Source: Desulfobacterales bacterium (GTDB taxonomy: Bacteria > Desulfobacterota > Desulfobacteria > Desulfobacterales > 4be13). From it: 13,779 bases of DNA. The stretch spans positions 1 to 13,779 of the forward strand of contig JAOZRQ010000140.1 in assembly GCA_029940115.1 (NCBI GenBank). Direction: 5' to 3'. The translations under genes were made by a program, and so were the position numbers. Shown here in pieces: positions 1-6,317 of this stretch; the stretch's first letter is position 1; each line of letters starts with the position of its first letter. Under the pieces are notes generated by a model that ran no database searches, was not told where the DNA came from, and saw only the letters and a program-made list of their open reading frames with translations.

Positions 1-26
1 ACCGCCTGAAGGCGGAACTGCAAACT
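1..26. repeat. Half copy of a REP-like palindromic repeat
   Basis: The first 26 bases match the right half of the perfect inverted repeat at 6244-6298 with only two A/G differences. They contain the small palindrome CCGCCTGAAGGCGG followed by AACTGCAAACT. The left half, if it exists, lies outside the window. The element sits just upstream of ispA. Confidence 0.6.
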
Positions 27-86
27 GGAATGTGAACCCATAAATGAAAGATGCCTGATCGAGCTTACAGCTTACAACTTACAACC

Positions 87-965
87 ATGTTTGATCTGAA
101 ATCATATCTTGCCGAGAAAAATGAAGGGATCAATAGCGCGCTGGATGAATTGCTGCGGGAGGATTCCAGTCGGCTGGTGAAGGCCATGAGGTATTCGCTG
201 ATGGCCGATGGGAAGCGGATCCGGCCGGTGTTGTGCATCGCGGCTGCCGAAGCGGTCGGTGGGAAAGAGGTGGATGTACTGCCGATCGCCTGCGCCATCG
301 AGATGATCCATACCTATTCTCTGATTCACGATGATCTGCCTGCGATGGATGACGATGATCTGAGAAGGGGAAAGCCGACCAGCCACATCGTTTATGACGA
401 GGCCACCGCGATTCTTGCGGGGGATGCCCTGTTGACACTCGCGTTTCAGGTCCTCTCCTCCATAAATGGGAATCACCAAGCGTCAGAGTTGATCACCGTC
501 ATCCGCATCATCGCGGAAGCCGCGGGATACTGCGGAATGATAGAGGGACAGACGCGGGACATCGCGTCTGAGGGGATACTGCTTGACCGGAAAAGTCTTG
601 AAGATATGCATGCCCTGAAGACCGGCGCGCTGATCAGGGCATCGGTTCGTTCCGGTGCCATCTTGGGAGGTGGAAGCGATGACCAAGTGGAGCGGCTCGA
701 CATCTATGCCAGACATATCGGACTTGCGTTTCAGGTGGCAGATGACATCCTGAATGTGGAGGGGGATCCCGCCCTTCTCGGCAAATCTGTGGGAACCGAC
801 CATGCCCGGGAAAAGAGCACCTATCCCTCTGTGATCGGACTTGATGAATCAAGAAAACTTGCGAAACACCTGATATTCACCGCCTTGCAGGCGATGGGTC
901 GTTTTGATGCAAAGGCCGACCCGCTTCGGGCCATTGCGACTTATATTATTGAACGGGAAAAATGA
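87..965 (+). CDS. ispA: Farnesyl/geranylgeranyl diphosphate synthase (short-chain polyprenyl synthase)
   Basis: This cytosolic enzyme condenses isopentenyl diphosphate with allylic diphosphates to make C15 (possibly C20) prenyl diphosphates. From the ATG at 87 it is 292 residues, normal for the family. Visible motifs are GKRIRP (about 42-47), the first Asp-rich motif DDLPAMD (82-88) followed by DDDLRRG, the GQTRD segment (about 154) and the second Asp-rich motif DDILN (219-223). The last has Asn where DDxxD would have Asp. An ATG at 51 would add 12 residues (MPDRAYSLQLTT) that look like translated repeat DNA, while homologues typically begin near MFDLKSYL, so 87 is preferred although neither start has a strong ribosome site. 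dxs follows on the same strand, the common bacterial order ispA-dxs. Product chain length cannot be settled by reading; the family call is secure. Confidence 0.93.
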   Translation: MFDLKSYLAEKNEGINSALDELLREDSSRLVKAMRYSLMADGKRIRPVLCIAAAEAVGGKEVDVLPIACAIEMIHTYSLIHDDLPAMDDDDLRRGKPTSHIVYDEATAILAGDALLTLAFQVLSSINGNHQASELITVIRIIAEAAGYCGMIEGQTRDIASEGILLDRKSLEDMHALKTGALIRASVRSGAILGGGSDDQVERLDIYARHIGLAFQVADDILNVEGDPALLGKSVGTDHAREKSTYPSVIGLDESRKLAKHLIFTALQAMGRFDAKADPLRAIATYIIEREK

Positions 966-1047
966 ATTGAGTGTAACCAAAATCCGAATGTCGGAATCCG
1001 AAACAAATCCAAAATTGCAAATGCCAATTAAGGGTTGAATCCGAGTC

Positions 1048-1172
1048 CTGTGTACAGGACAAAAAAATGATTGAGGGAAAGAAACCCGGCTTTTTCTGGC
1101 GGTCGGGGAATCTGCCCGTTCGGGAAAAAAGCCGGGTTTCTCGGCCATCCAAACTTTTTGTCCTGTACACAG
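1048..1172. mobile_element. MITE-like element, 9-bp-TSD family, copy 1 (complete)
   Basis: This 125-bp element is bounded by inverted CTGTGTACAGGACAAAAA ends and contains a second, inner inverted repeat (GAAACCCGGCTTTTTC against GAAAAAAGCCGGGTTTC) around a loop of about 30 bases. It is flanked by an exact 9-bp direct repeat, ATCCGAGTC, at 1039-1047 and 1173-1181, the signature of transposition. It has no coding capacity, so it would need a transposase supplied in trans. Related copies lie at 5642-5699 (damaged), 7117-7231 and 11825-11948. Nine-base duplications are usual for IS4-type elements, but the parent family is not identified. Confidence 0.9.
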
Positions 1173-1210
1173 ATCCGAGTCAACAAACTCAGCATGTCAG
1201 AAACCGTTCC

Positions 1211-1321
1211 TTGCCATTCGGATTTGCTGATGAGAGAGAAACCCGGTTTCAGCCATAGGAGATTGGGCGGTCAGGCTTCCATGACGCGGCTCAGAACCGG
1301 GTTTCTTTGCCATTCGGATTT
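1211..1321. repeat. Second hairpin unit bounded by a 15-bp direct repeat
   Basis: The 15-base sequence TTGCCATTCGGATTT occurs at 1211-1225 and again at 1307-1321. Between them is a hairpin with arms GAGAAACCCGGTTTC and GAACCGGGTTTCT. The AAACCCGG core resembles the inner stem of the nearby MITE, so it may be a diverged relative, but it lacks the CTGTGTACAGG ends. Confidence 0.5.
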
Positions 1322-1360
1322 CGGATTTTTTTCTGATGAAGGACGAAGGATGAAAGTGAT

Positions 1361-3259
1361 ATGAGATTTTTGGAAAAAATTGATTCTCCTGCTGATCTGA
1401 AGCGACTTTCCCTGTCGGATCTGCTGGCCCTTGCCGCAGAGATACGCGGCGTGATCATTGATGTGGTCTCCCGAAACGGCGGTCATCTGGCACCGAGTCT
1501 CGGAACGGTTGAACTGGCCATCGCCATCCACTATGTGTTCAACTCGCCTAAGGACAAGATCATCTGGGACGTGGGTCATCAGGCATACGCCCACAAACTC
1601 CTGACCGGGCGAAGGGAACAGTTTCACACGCTCCGCCAGCACGGGGGCATCAGCGGCTTTCCCCGCATGAGCGAGAGCGAATACGACGCGTTCACCACCG
1701 GACACAGCAGCACCTCCATATCCGCAGGCCTCGGGATGGCCTGTGGCAAGTGTCTGAAAAAGGAGAGGGCCAAAGTGATCGCCGTGATCGGAGACGGTTC
1801 CCTGACAGCGGGCTTGGCTTATGAGGGGCTGAACCAAGCCGGGGGCCTGCACAAGGATCTGATTGTCATATTAAATGACAATGACCTGTCGATTGCCCCG
1901 AATGTGGGCGCGCTCTCCTCCTTTCTAAGCCGCACCTTTTCGGTGGCAAAGATGCAGGGGCTGAGAAAGAAGGTGGGGGATTTTCTGAAATCCCTGCCCG
2001 GGATTGGGGATGATCTGTACCAGCTGGCCAAGCGGTCCGAAGAATCCTTCATGACCTTCATCACGCCGGGAATTCTGTTTGAGGCGTTCGACTTTGAGTA
2101 TTTCGGCCCCATAGACGGGCACAAACTGAGTCATCTCATCCACATCCTGCAAAACATCAGGGAGCTTGACGAGCCAGTGCTCCTCCATGTGACCACCCGG
2201 AAGGGAAAGGGATACCGGCCGGCTGAGAAGAATCCGGTTCACTTTCACGGGGTCGGGTGCTTTGATGTGGGAACCGGGGAATGTCTAAGCAACGGCAGTC
2301 CCATCCCCTCCCACACCCAAGTTTTCGGAGAGACCATGGTCCGGCTGGCCCAAGAGGATGAGAAGATCGTGGCCATCACAGCGGCCATGCCGGAGGGGAC
2401 CGGACTTAAGACGTTTGCCGAGAACTATCCGGACCGGTTTTATGATGTGGGCATCTCCGAACAGCACGCGGTCACCTTTGCCGCGGGGATGGTTGCCGAG
2501 GGATTCAGGCCGGTGGTCGCGATCTATTCGACGTTTCTTCAGCGGGCATATGATCAGATACTGCATGATGTCTGCATTGAGAGACTGCCGGTGGTCTTTG
2601 CCCTTGACAGGGGGGGCATTGTGGGTGAGGATGGCCCCACCCATCAGGGGGTCTTTGATTTGTCGTATCTCAGAAGCCTTCCGAACATGGTGATCATGGC
2701 CCCGAAGGATGAAAACGAACTGCGGCGGATGCTCCTCACCGCGCTTTCTCATGACGGCCCCATCGCGTTCCGGTATCCGAGGGGGATCGCGGCCGGTGTG
2801 AAAATGGAGGAGCCGATCCGCCCCATCCCCATCGGAAAGGCGGAAGTTCTTGAGGAAGGATCGGATATCCTGATTCTCGCCATCGGCAGTTCTGTCCGGG
2901 AAGCCCTTGGGGCCCGTGCGGCGCTGATGAAGGAAGGGGTATCCGCCACGATTGTGAACGCCCGCTTTGTGAAGCCCCTTGACGCGGACCTGATTGATTC
3001 CCTTGCCGGGAGGTTCTCCGATATCATCACCGTGGAGGAGAATGCCCGGCAAGGCGGATTCGGCAGCGCGGTGCTGGAATGTCTCGCTGACGCCGGGGTG
3101 ACGGGGTTCCGCCTTGAACGGATCGGGATTTCGGACCGCTTTGTGGAACATGGTCCCCAGAAATTTCTTCGGGCCAAATATGGAATTGACGCGGCGGGCA
3201 TTGTTCAGATCGCGACGCGGATGAAATCTGAGCGTGAATCCCAAATTTTACTGCCCTGA
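1361..3259 (+). CDS. dxs: 1-deoxy-D-xylulose-5-phosphate synthase
   Basis: This thiamine-diphosphate enzyme condenses pyruvate and glyceraldehyde 3-phosphate, the first step of the MEP isoprenoid pathway. The 632-residue product is full length for the family (E. coli about 620). In order one sees GGHLAPSLGTVELAIA (about 40-55), DVGHQAYAHK (70-79), GHSSTSISAGLG (about 114), the TPP motif from GDGS (about 144) to LNDND (about 173), the transketolase-like pyrimidine domain with GISEQHAVTFAAG (Glu near 367), DRGGIVGEDGPTHQG, and a C-terminal transketolase domain. The ATG at 1361 has AAGGA about 10 bases upstream. It lies downstream of ispA in the same direction but about 400 bases away, across inserted elements that may uncouple the two. 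No tlyA- or xseB-like gene adjoins it here. Confidence 0.97.
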   Translation: MRFLEKIDSPADLKRLSLSDLLALAAEIRGVIIDVVSRNGGHLAPSLGTVELAIAIHYVFNSPKDKIIWDVGHQAYAHKLLTGRREQFHTLRQHGGISGFPRMSESEYDAFTTGHSSTSISAGLGMACGKCLKKERAKVIAVIGDGSLTAGLAYEGLNQAGGLHKDLIVILNDNDLSIAPNVGALSSFLSRTFSVAKMQGLRKKVGDFLKSLPGIGDDLYQLAKRSEESFMTFITPGILFEAFDFEYFGPIDGHKLSHLIHILQNIRELDEPVLLHVTTRKGKGYRPAEKNPVHFHGVGCFDVGTGECLSNGSPIPSHTQVFGETMVRLAQEDEKIVAITAAMPEGTGLKTFAENYPDRFYDVGISEQHAVTFAAGMVAEGFRPVVAIYSTFLQRAYDQILHDVCIERLPVVFALDRGGIVGEDGPTHQGVFDLSYLRSLPNMVIMAPKDENELRRMLLTALSHDGPIAFRYPRGIAAGVKMEEPIRPIPIGKAEVLEEGSDILILAIGSSVREALGARAALMKEGVSATIVNARFVKPLDADLIDSLAGRFSDIITVEENARQGGFGSAVLECLADAGVTGFRLERIGISDRFVEHGPQKFLRAKYGIDAAGIVQIATRMKSERESQILLP

Positions 3260-3598
3260 CGTCCCAAGCTCCACTTTGCTGCCATTCCCGCATCCCATGA
3301 TGATCTGTTGGAGAGACCTCTGTTTGTTCCTGACCGATCCGATGAGGAATGAAATTTCACCCAAATTGAGCGATTCTTTGGCCTGAACATGATTCCTTCC
3401 CTGCAATTCCAGGGGTTCGGCGATTTTCGGGCTTTCACCCATTGGGTGAAAGCCCTGAAATGGGCAAACCCTTCAATGTCAGAACATCAGCCAGTTTTGC
3501 TGACAAGAATCGCTCAATTCAGGTTTCAGCAAGCCTCGTAACGAGGTTAAGCCTCGTAACACATGCAGGAGGCTGCCTCCCGCAGAAAGGAGACACCC
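3260..3598. other. Gene-free spacer rich in nested inverted repeats
   Basis: No supportable gene between dxs and the ATPase fragment. The stretch is dominated by nested inverted repeats (3364-3519) and by a small palindrome, CCTCGTAACGAGG, followed by a second CCTCGTAAC near 3535-3560. A short GGAGGCTGCCTCC palindrome lies just before the ribosome site of the ATPase fragment. Confidence 0.6.
3364..3519. repeat. Nested inverted repeat with a perfect 27-bp central palindrome
   Basis: The outer arms AATTGAGCGATTCTT (3364-3378) and AAGAATCGCTCAATT (3505-3519) are perfect complements. Near the centre is a 27-base palindrome (3429-3455) with 13-base arms, GGGCTTTCACCCA and TGGGTGAAAGCCC, around one T. 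No T-run follows, so it is not a classic terminator. It could be a folded repeat element or the remains of a mobile-element end. Confidence 0.7.
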
Positions 3599-3865
3599 AT
3601 GAAATTCCCTTACGGCATAAGTGATTTCAGAGAGATCGTGACAAAAGGCTATTTTTACTGCGACCGGACGGACCGCATTCCCCTGCTCGAGCAGGGAAAA
3701 TATCTGCTTTTTCTGCGTCCCCGCAGATTCGGCAAGAGCCTGCTACTTTCCATGCTGGCCAATTATTACGACGTGGCACGGAAGGACCAGTTTCAGGAGA
3801 TTTTCGGAGAGCTGGGGATCGGCAGGAATCCGACCCCCCTCCGCCGTGGTCTCGCTCGGATTTGA
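3599..3865 (+). pseudogene. 5' remnant of an AAA-ATPase-like / PD-(D/E)XK (DUF1703-type) gene
   Basis: The ATG at 3599 has a good ribosome site (AAAGGAG, 7 bases upstream) and starts MKFPYGISDFREIV. It continues with YFYCDRTDRIPLL and the diagnostic RPRRFGKSLLLSMLANYY, the modified Walker A of the AAA-ATPase-like domain (PF09820) found at the N-terminus of proteins usually near 500 residues that end in a PD-(D/E)XK-like domain. Here the frame stops after 88 residues, and the Walker B and nuclease parts are absent. The last residues (from about RNPTPL) no longer resemble the family. A neighbouring frame then reads about 20 residues (VVSLGFERLWWKEVG) to a stop at about 3903, which could be a displaced C-terminus, suggesting an internal deletion. 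Family function is not firmly established; this copy is probably non-functional. Confidence 0.75.
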
Positions 3866-3990
3866 ACGGCTGTGGTGGAAAGAGGTTGGAAAGGTGAAGC
3901 TTTAGAAACTCGGAAAAAACGCATTCCCCTGCCCGACACCGGCAGGAGCAGGAGCTCCTCCGGAGAGAGGGTGTCCGCAGAGCCGCCGGA

Positions 3991-4938
3991 CTATGATTCC
4001 CCTGATTCTCCCTCCTGCTTCTTTCCCAGCACAGGGCTTCTCCCCACCATCTCTTTGAGATCCTCCCATTCGAAGTGGAGATATCTCCGGGTCGTGTTCA
4101 GATTTTCATGGCCGAGGAGGTATTGGATCATGATGAGATTTTCCCCTGCCTTGGCCTTGAGGCTGGCCCCCGAGTGTCGCAGAAGATGGGGCCCCTGCTT
4201 CCGCTTGACGATATTGGCCCGCCTGAGTCCTTGGCTGACAATATGATGGACTTGTCTGCGTTTCAGTTGTTTGCCATGACTTGAGAGAAAAACCCAGGAT
4301 AATTCATTTCCTTTGTATTGAGGTCTTATTTCATGCCAGTTGAGAAACTTTTTGACGATATCATCGTTCAAGGGAATATTATCCACTTTATCCCTTTTGC
4401 GAGTCACCCATACCTCCTTGTTCTCCAAACGGACATCTTTCAGTTTTAAGTTGATCACCTCTGACACACGCAGACAAACATCCGTAAACAGGCTGAAAAG
4501 CAACAAATTCCGATCAACGACTTTGGGGGGGGCATTTTGCGCTTCTGACTGGAATAACTGCTCCAACTCATCAAAAGTCAGATAATCCGCCTTGGGTTGA
4601 TATATCTTCGGTCTGCTGATACCTGCGACGACATTGTCAAGGACCAGCTCCTCATCCACCAGATAGTCCATAAATCCGTTCAAAACATACATGATCCCCA
4701 ATTTGGACGCCTTTGCGATCTTTTGCTCCCTTAAATAGGCAATAAGCATATTCTTGTTTATATCTGCTGTTTTTTCCAAATTATGAGACTTGCAGAACGA
4801 TGTGAACCGATTCAACTCATATCTGCGGTTTCGGATCGATTCTGAACTAAATGCACCGGTAGCCTCTTTTTCCATCAAATACTCCTCAACAGCCTCAGAT
4901 ATTGTTATCTCCCGTTTTGCTGTGAAATAATTCGGCAT
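3991..4938 (-). CDS. Tyrosine recombinase / phage-type integrase (XerC/D-like)
   Basis: Site-specific DNA recombinase that would cut and rejoin DNA through a 3'-phosphotyrosine. From the ATG at 4938 it is 315 residues: an N-terminal SAM-like core-binding domain (about 10-95, ITISEAVEEYL to GFMDYL) and a C-terminal catalytic domain. All catalytic positions are visible: R157 in CLRVSE, a probable Lys at 184, H251/R254 in HLLRH, H277 in LLGHENLNTTRRYLH and the nucleophile Y286. A longer frame reaches 5046, but 4938 has AGGGG a few bases upstream and gives the normal N-terminus. The gene looks AT-richer than the MEP genes, consistent with transfer. It is a single gene with no excisionase or obvious att site beside it. 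Its partner site and the element it serves are unknown; an intact but solitary integron-unrelated recombinase is the conservative call. Confidence 0.92.
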   Translation of the reverse strand: MPNYFTAKREITISEAVEEYLMEKEATGAFSSESIRNRRYELNRFTSFCKSHNLEKTADINKNMLIAYLREQKIAKASKLGIMYVLNGFMDYLVDEELVLDNVVAGISRPKIYQPKADYLTFDELEQLFQSEAQNAPPKVVDRNLLLFSLFTDVCLRVSEVINLKLKDVRLENKEVWVTRKRDKVDNIPLNDDIVKKFLNWHEIRPQYKGNELSWVFLSSHGKQLKRRQVHHIVSQGLRRANIVKRKQGPHLLRHSGASLKAKAGENLIMIQYLLGHENLNTTRRYLHFEWEDLKEMVGRSPVLGKKQEGESGES

Positions 4939-4964
4939 AATCCCCTGTTTAAATTGAACCTTGA

Positions 4965-5053
4965 ATATTGAATGAAAGTCAAGTTTGATTTTAAATCCTG
5001 TTTTTAGAAGCAAAGTCAATTCAATGCAATATACAATGTTTAGCATTCAATAT
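4965..5053. promoter_or_regulatory. 10-bp inverted repeats flanking the recombinase promoter region
   Basis: ATATTGAATG (4965-4974) and CATTCAATAT (5044-5053) are exact complements bracketing the possible promoter of the recombinase gene. They could be operator or recombinase arm-type sites. With AT-rich DNA, chance is possible. Confidence 0.35.
4990..5019 (-). promoter_or_regulatory. Possible sigma-70-type promoter of the recombinase gene
   Basis: Read on the minus strand, TTGACT (5014-5019) and TTTAAA (4990-4995) are separated by 18 bases and lie about 50 bases upstream of the ATG at 4938. The -35 matches five of six consensus bases and the -10 four of six. This is motif reading only. Confidence 0.35.
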
Positions 5054-5317
5054 AATCATATGGGATCATTTGTCAAGGAAATATTACACAATAGATACCG
5101 CCTCTATTTCGGGACTTCTGGATATGATCCATTAGGTAATGAATTCCGTTTTCAAGCGGTTTTCCGACCGCCATCCGACCCCGGGACTGTCTCCGCCATG
5201 CCTGAGGCGCCGGATGGAACAGATGGCTTCATCCGGAACAGGACGGGACAGGAATGGGATCGGTCAGAAATGATCCAGAAAAGCTGATTTTCATCACCCT
5301 AGGTAACCCCCTAAAAA

Positions 5318-5377
5318 ATGGCCTGAAAACCCCCCAATAGTGTCCTATTGGGGGGTTTATACCAAATTTCAGGCCAT
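5318..5377. repeat. Large nested hairpin with 14-bp perfect inner stem
   Basis: The inner arms AAACCCCCCAATAG (5327-5340) and CTATTGGGGGGTTT (5345-5358) pair perfectly around TGTC. The outer arms ATGGCCTGAAA (5318-5328) and TTTCAGGCCAT (5367-5377) also pair perfectly and share two bases with the inner arm. There is no following T-run, so a simple intrinsic terminator is unlikely. It may be a mobile-element hairpin or a structured RNA. Confidence 0.7.
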
Positions 5378-5433
5378 CCTGCTTCATGACACGGATATGG
5401 AAGCGACTGTTCTGAATCATATCTCAAAAACAT

Positions 5434-5936
5434 AAAAAGCTTAGTTTCTCTGTCCATAAATACGAAATGATCTCCTAAAATATTCAAATCCAGTTCCTAT
5501 GTCCATAATACATCCTAAAATATTCAAATCCAAGTTTTAATGTAGTTTCCTGTCCATAAATACACTTTGACCGAAATAATGTCCTAAAATATTCAAATAC
5601 AGTTTCTATGTCCATAATACACTTTAATCGTCCTAAAATATCTGTGTACAGGACAAAAAAATGAGCGGGAAAAAGCCGGGTTTTTCGCCCATCCAAAACT
5701 AAGTTTCTATGTCCTAAAATATTCAAATCCAAGTTTTAAAGTTAAATAACTCTTTTCAGTAGTTTCCTGTCCATAAATACACTTTGACCGAAATAATGTC
5801 CTAAAATATTCAAATATAAGTTTTTAAGTTTTTATGTCCATAATACACTTTAACCGCCCTAAAATATTCAAATCCAAGTTTTAAAGTAGTTTCTCTGTCC
5901 TAAACACACTTTTAATCAAAAAGCTTAGTTTCTCTG
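5434..5936. repeat. Array of degenerate 40-60 bp repeats bounded by a 19-bp direct repeat
   Basis: Two motifs alternate: AGTTTCTATGTCCATAATAC followed by ACTTTAAYCG, and TCCTAAAATATTCAAATCC. The second starts at about 5473, 5513, 5582, 5631 (cut by a MITE), 5712, 5799 and 5857. A 58-base stretch, 5542-5599, recurs identically at 5759-5816, so a block of the array has been duplicated. The array is bounded by AAAAAGCTTAGTTTCTCTG at 5434-5452 and 5918-5936. Spacing is irregular (40-87 bases) and there are no unique spacers, so this is not CRISPR. Direct iteron-like repeats ahead of a small DNA-binding protein gene suggest an operator or centromere-like site, but this is inference. Confidence 0.75.
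5642..5699. mobile_element. MITE-like element, 9-bp-TSD family, copy 2 (deleted)
   Basis: A left end CTGTGTACAGGACAAAAAAA is intact, but the first inner stem and loop are missing and the sequence resumes at GGGAAAAAGCCGGGTTT and CGCCCATCCAAAAC. The right CTGTACACAG end is gone. It split a TCCTAAAATATTC repeat unit, so it arrived after the array existed. Confidence 0.8.
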
Positions 5937-6022
5937 CTCCTGAAATAAAATTTCTGTTGCTTCCCCTATTTTTATGTGATATTGCATTTCATCTTAACTT
6001 CATCGATAAAAGAGGAAATCAC

Positions 6023-6238
6023 ATGCCACGGACAAAATATCATATCACCCCTGAATCTGGACGACTCACCGTCACGTTGAACAAAAGGCAGTTAAAAGAG
6101 TTCAAAAAGATGTCAATCGAATTTGAGATGTCAGTTGATGAACTTTTTCAGATTGCCGTTGATGTCTTCATTAAAAAGTACAATAGCCTCAATTATGAAA
6201 AGCTTGACAAAAAGGGGATTAAAGCGTTGTTTGGGTAG
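6023..6238 (+). CDS. Small probable ribbon-helix-helix DNA-binding protein
   Basis: A 71-residue basic protein with a strong ribosome site (AGAGGA, 6 bases before the ATG at 6023). After a short tail (MPRTKYHITPESG) it shows a beta-strand RLTVTL, helix NKRQLKEFKKMSIEFEM, a turn, and helix SVDELFQIAVDVFIKKY. This strand-helix-helix order and size match Arc/MetJ/CopG-type repressors and antitoxins, although no specific family is recognised. An open frame upstream to 5957 adds a hydrophobic stretch and lacks a ribosome site. No toxin-like gene follows; tadA is next, after a REP-like hairpin. The repeat array directly upstream is a plausible binding site, which would make it autoregulatory or a partition adaptor. 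Function is inferred from fold only. Confidence 0.7.
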   Translation: MPRTKYHITPESGRLTVTLNKRQLKEFKKMSIEFEMSVDELFQIAVDVFIKKYNSLNYEKLDKKGIKALFG

Positions 6239-6243
6239 CGTTT

Positions 6244-6298
6244 GTTTGTAGTTCCGCCTTTAGGCGGTGCCACACCGCCTAAAGGCGGAACTACAAAC
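6244..6298. repeat. REP-like perfect inverted repeat (26-bp arms)
   Basis: GTTTGTAGTTCCGCCTTTAG (and six more bases, 6244-6269) pairs perfectly with 6273-6298 around CCA. Each arm holds its own palindrome, CCGCCTTTAGGCGG, so this looks like two REP units in opposite orientation (BIME-like). A GTAG tetranucleotide lies just before the stem, as in REPs mobilised by RAYT (TnpA-REP) enzymes. No RAYT gene is in the window. A half copy opens the window. Confidence 0.85.
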
Positions 6299-6317
6299 TC
6301 CTCAGGCAACTGACATT

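Larger units (their letters stand above)
966..1360. other. ispA-dxs intergenic region with two hairpin elements
   Basis: This 395-base stretch holds no convincing gene. It contains short degenerate repeats of the AATCCGAAT/ATTCGGATT type, one full 9-bp-TSD element (1048-1172) and a second hairpin unit (1211-1321). Open frames across 1067-1364 are translations of the palindromic element. The ribosome site for dxs (AAGGA near 1346) lies at the end. Confidence 0.7.
5047..6022. other. Gene-free region: spacer, large hairpin and AT-rich repeat array
   Basis: No credible gene lies between the recombinase and the RHH gene. 5054-5317 shows nothing recognisable. A long nested hairpin is at 5318-5377. 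From 5434 to 5936 there is a degenerate repeat array interrupted by a damaged MITE (5642-5699). The open frame on the minus strand at 5484-5732 is a translation of the repeats (recurring FEYFR and MDIE) and not a gene. Confidence 0.7.

Noticed and set aside
1067..1364. Forward small frames between ispA and dxs (with similar ones at 7022-7332 and 11669-12031)
   Set aside because: They recur wherever the MITE occurs (KPGFF and VLYT-like words on either strand) and are translations of the palindromic element.
2285..3244. Minus-strand open frame of 319 codons under dxs
   Set aside because: Antisense shadow of a well-conserved gene, with composition typical of frame shadows.
3872..4246. Forward frame opposite the end of the recombinase gene
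   Set aside because: Antisense to the recombinase C-terminal coding region, which has all its catalytic residues.
4938..5046. Longer recombinase start at 5046
   Set aside because: The added residues have no family resemblance, and 4938 has AGGGG just upstream.
5484..5732. Minus-strand 82-residue frame
   Set aside because: It is a translation of the tandem repeats and the damaged MITE; no start signal or domain.
5434..5936. Repeat array as a CRISPR
   Set aside because: Units are degenerate, spacing varies from 40 to 87 bases, there are no uniform unique spacers and no cas genes nearby.
6244..6298. Perfect palindrome as an intrinsic terminator
   Set aside because: No T-run on either side; its internal symmetry and the half copy at 1-26 fit a REP-like element better.
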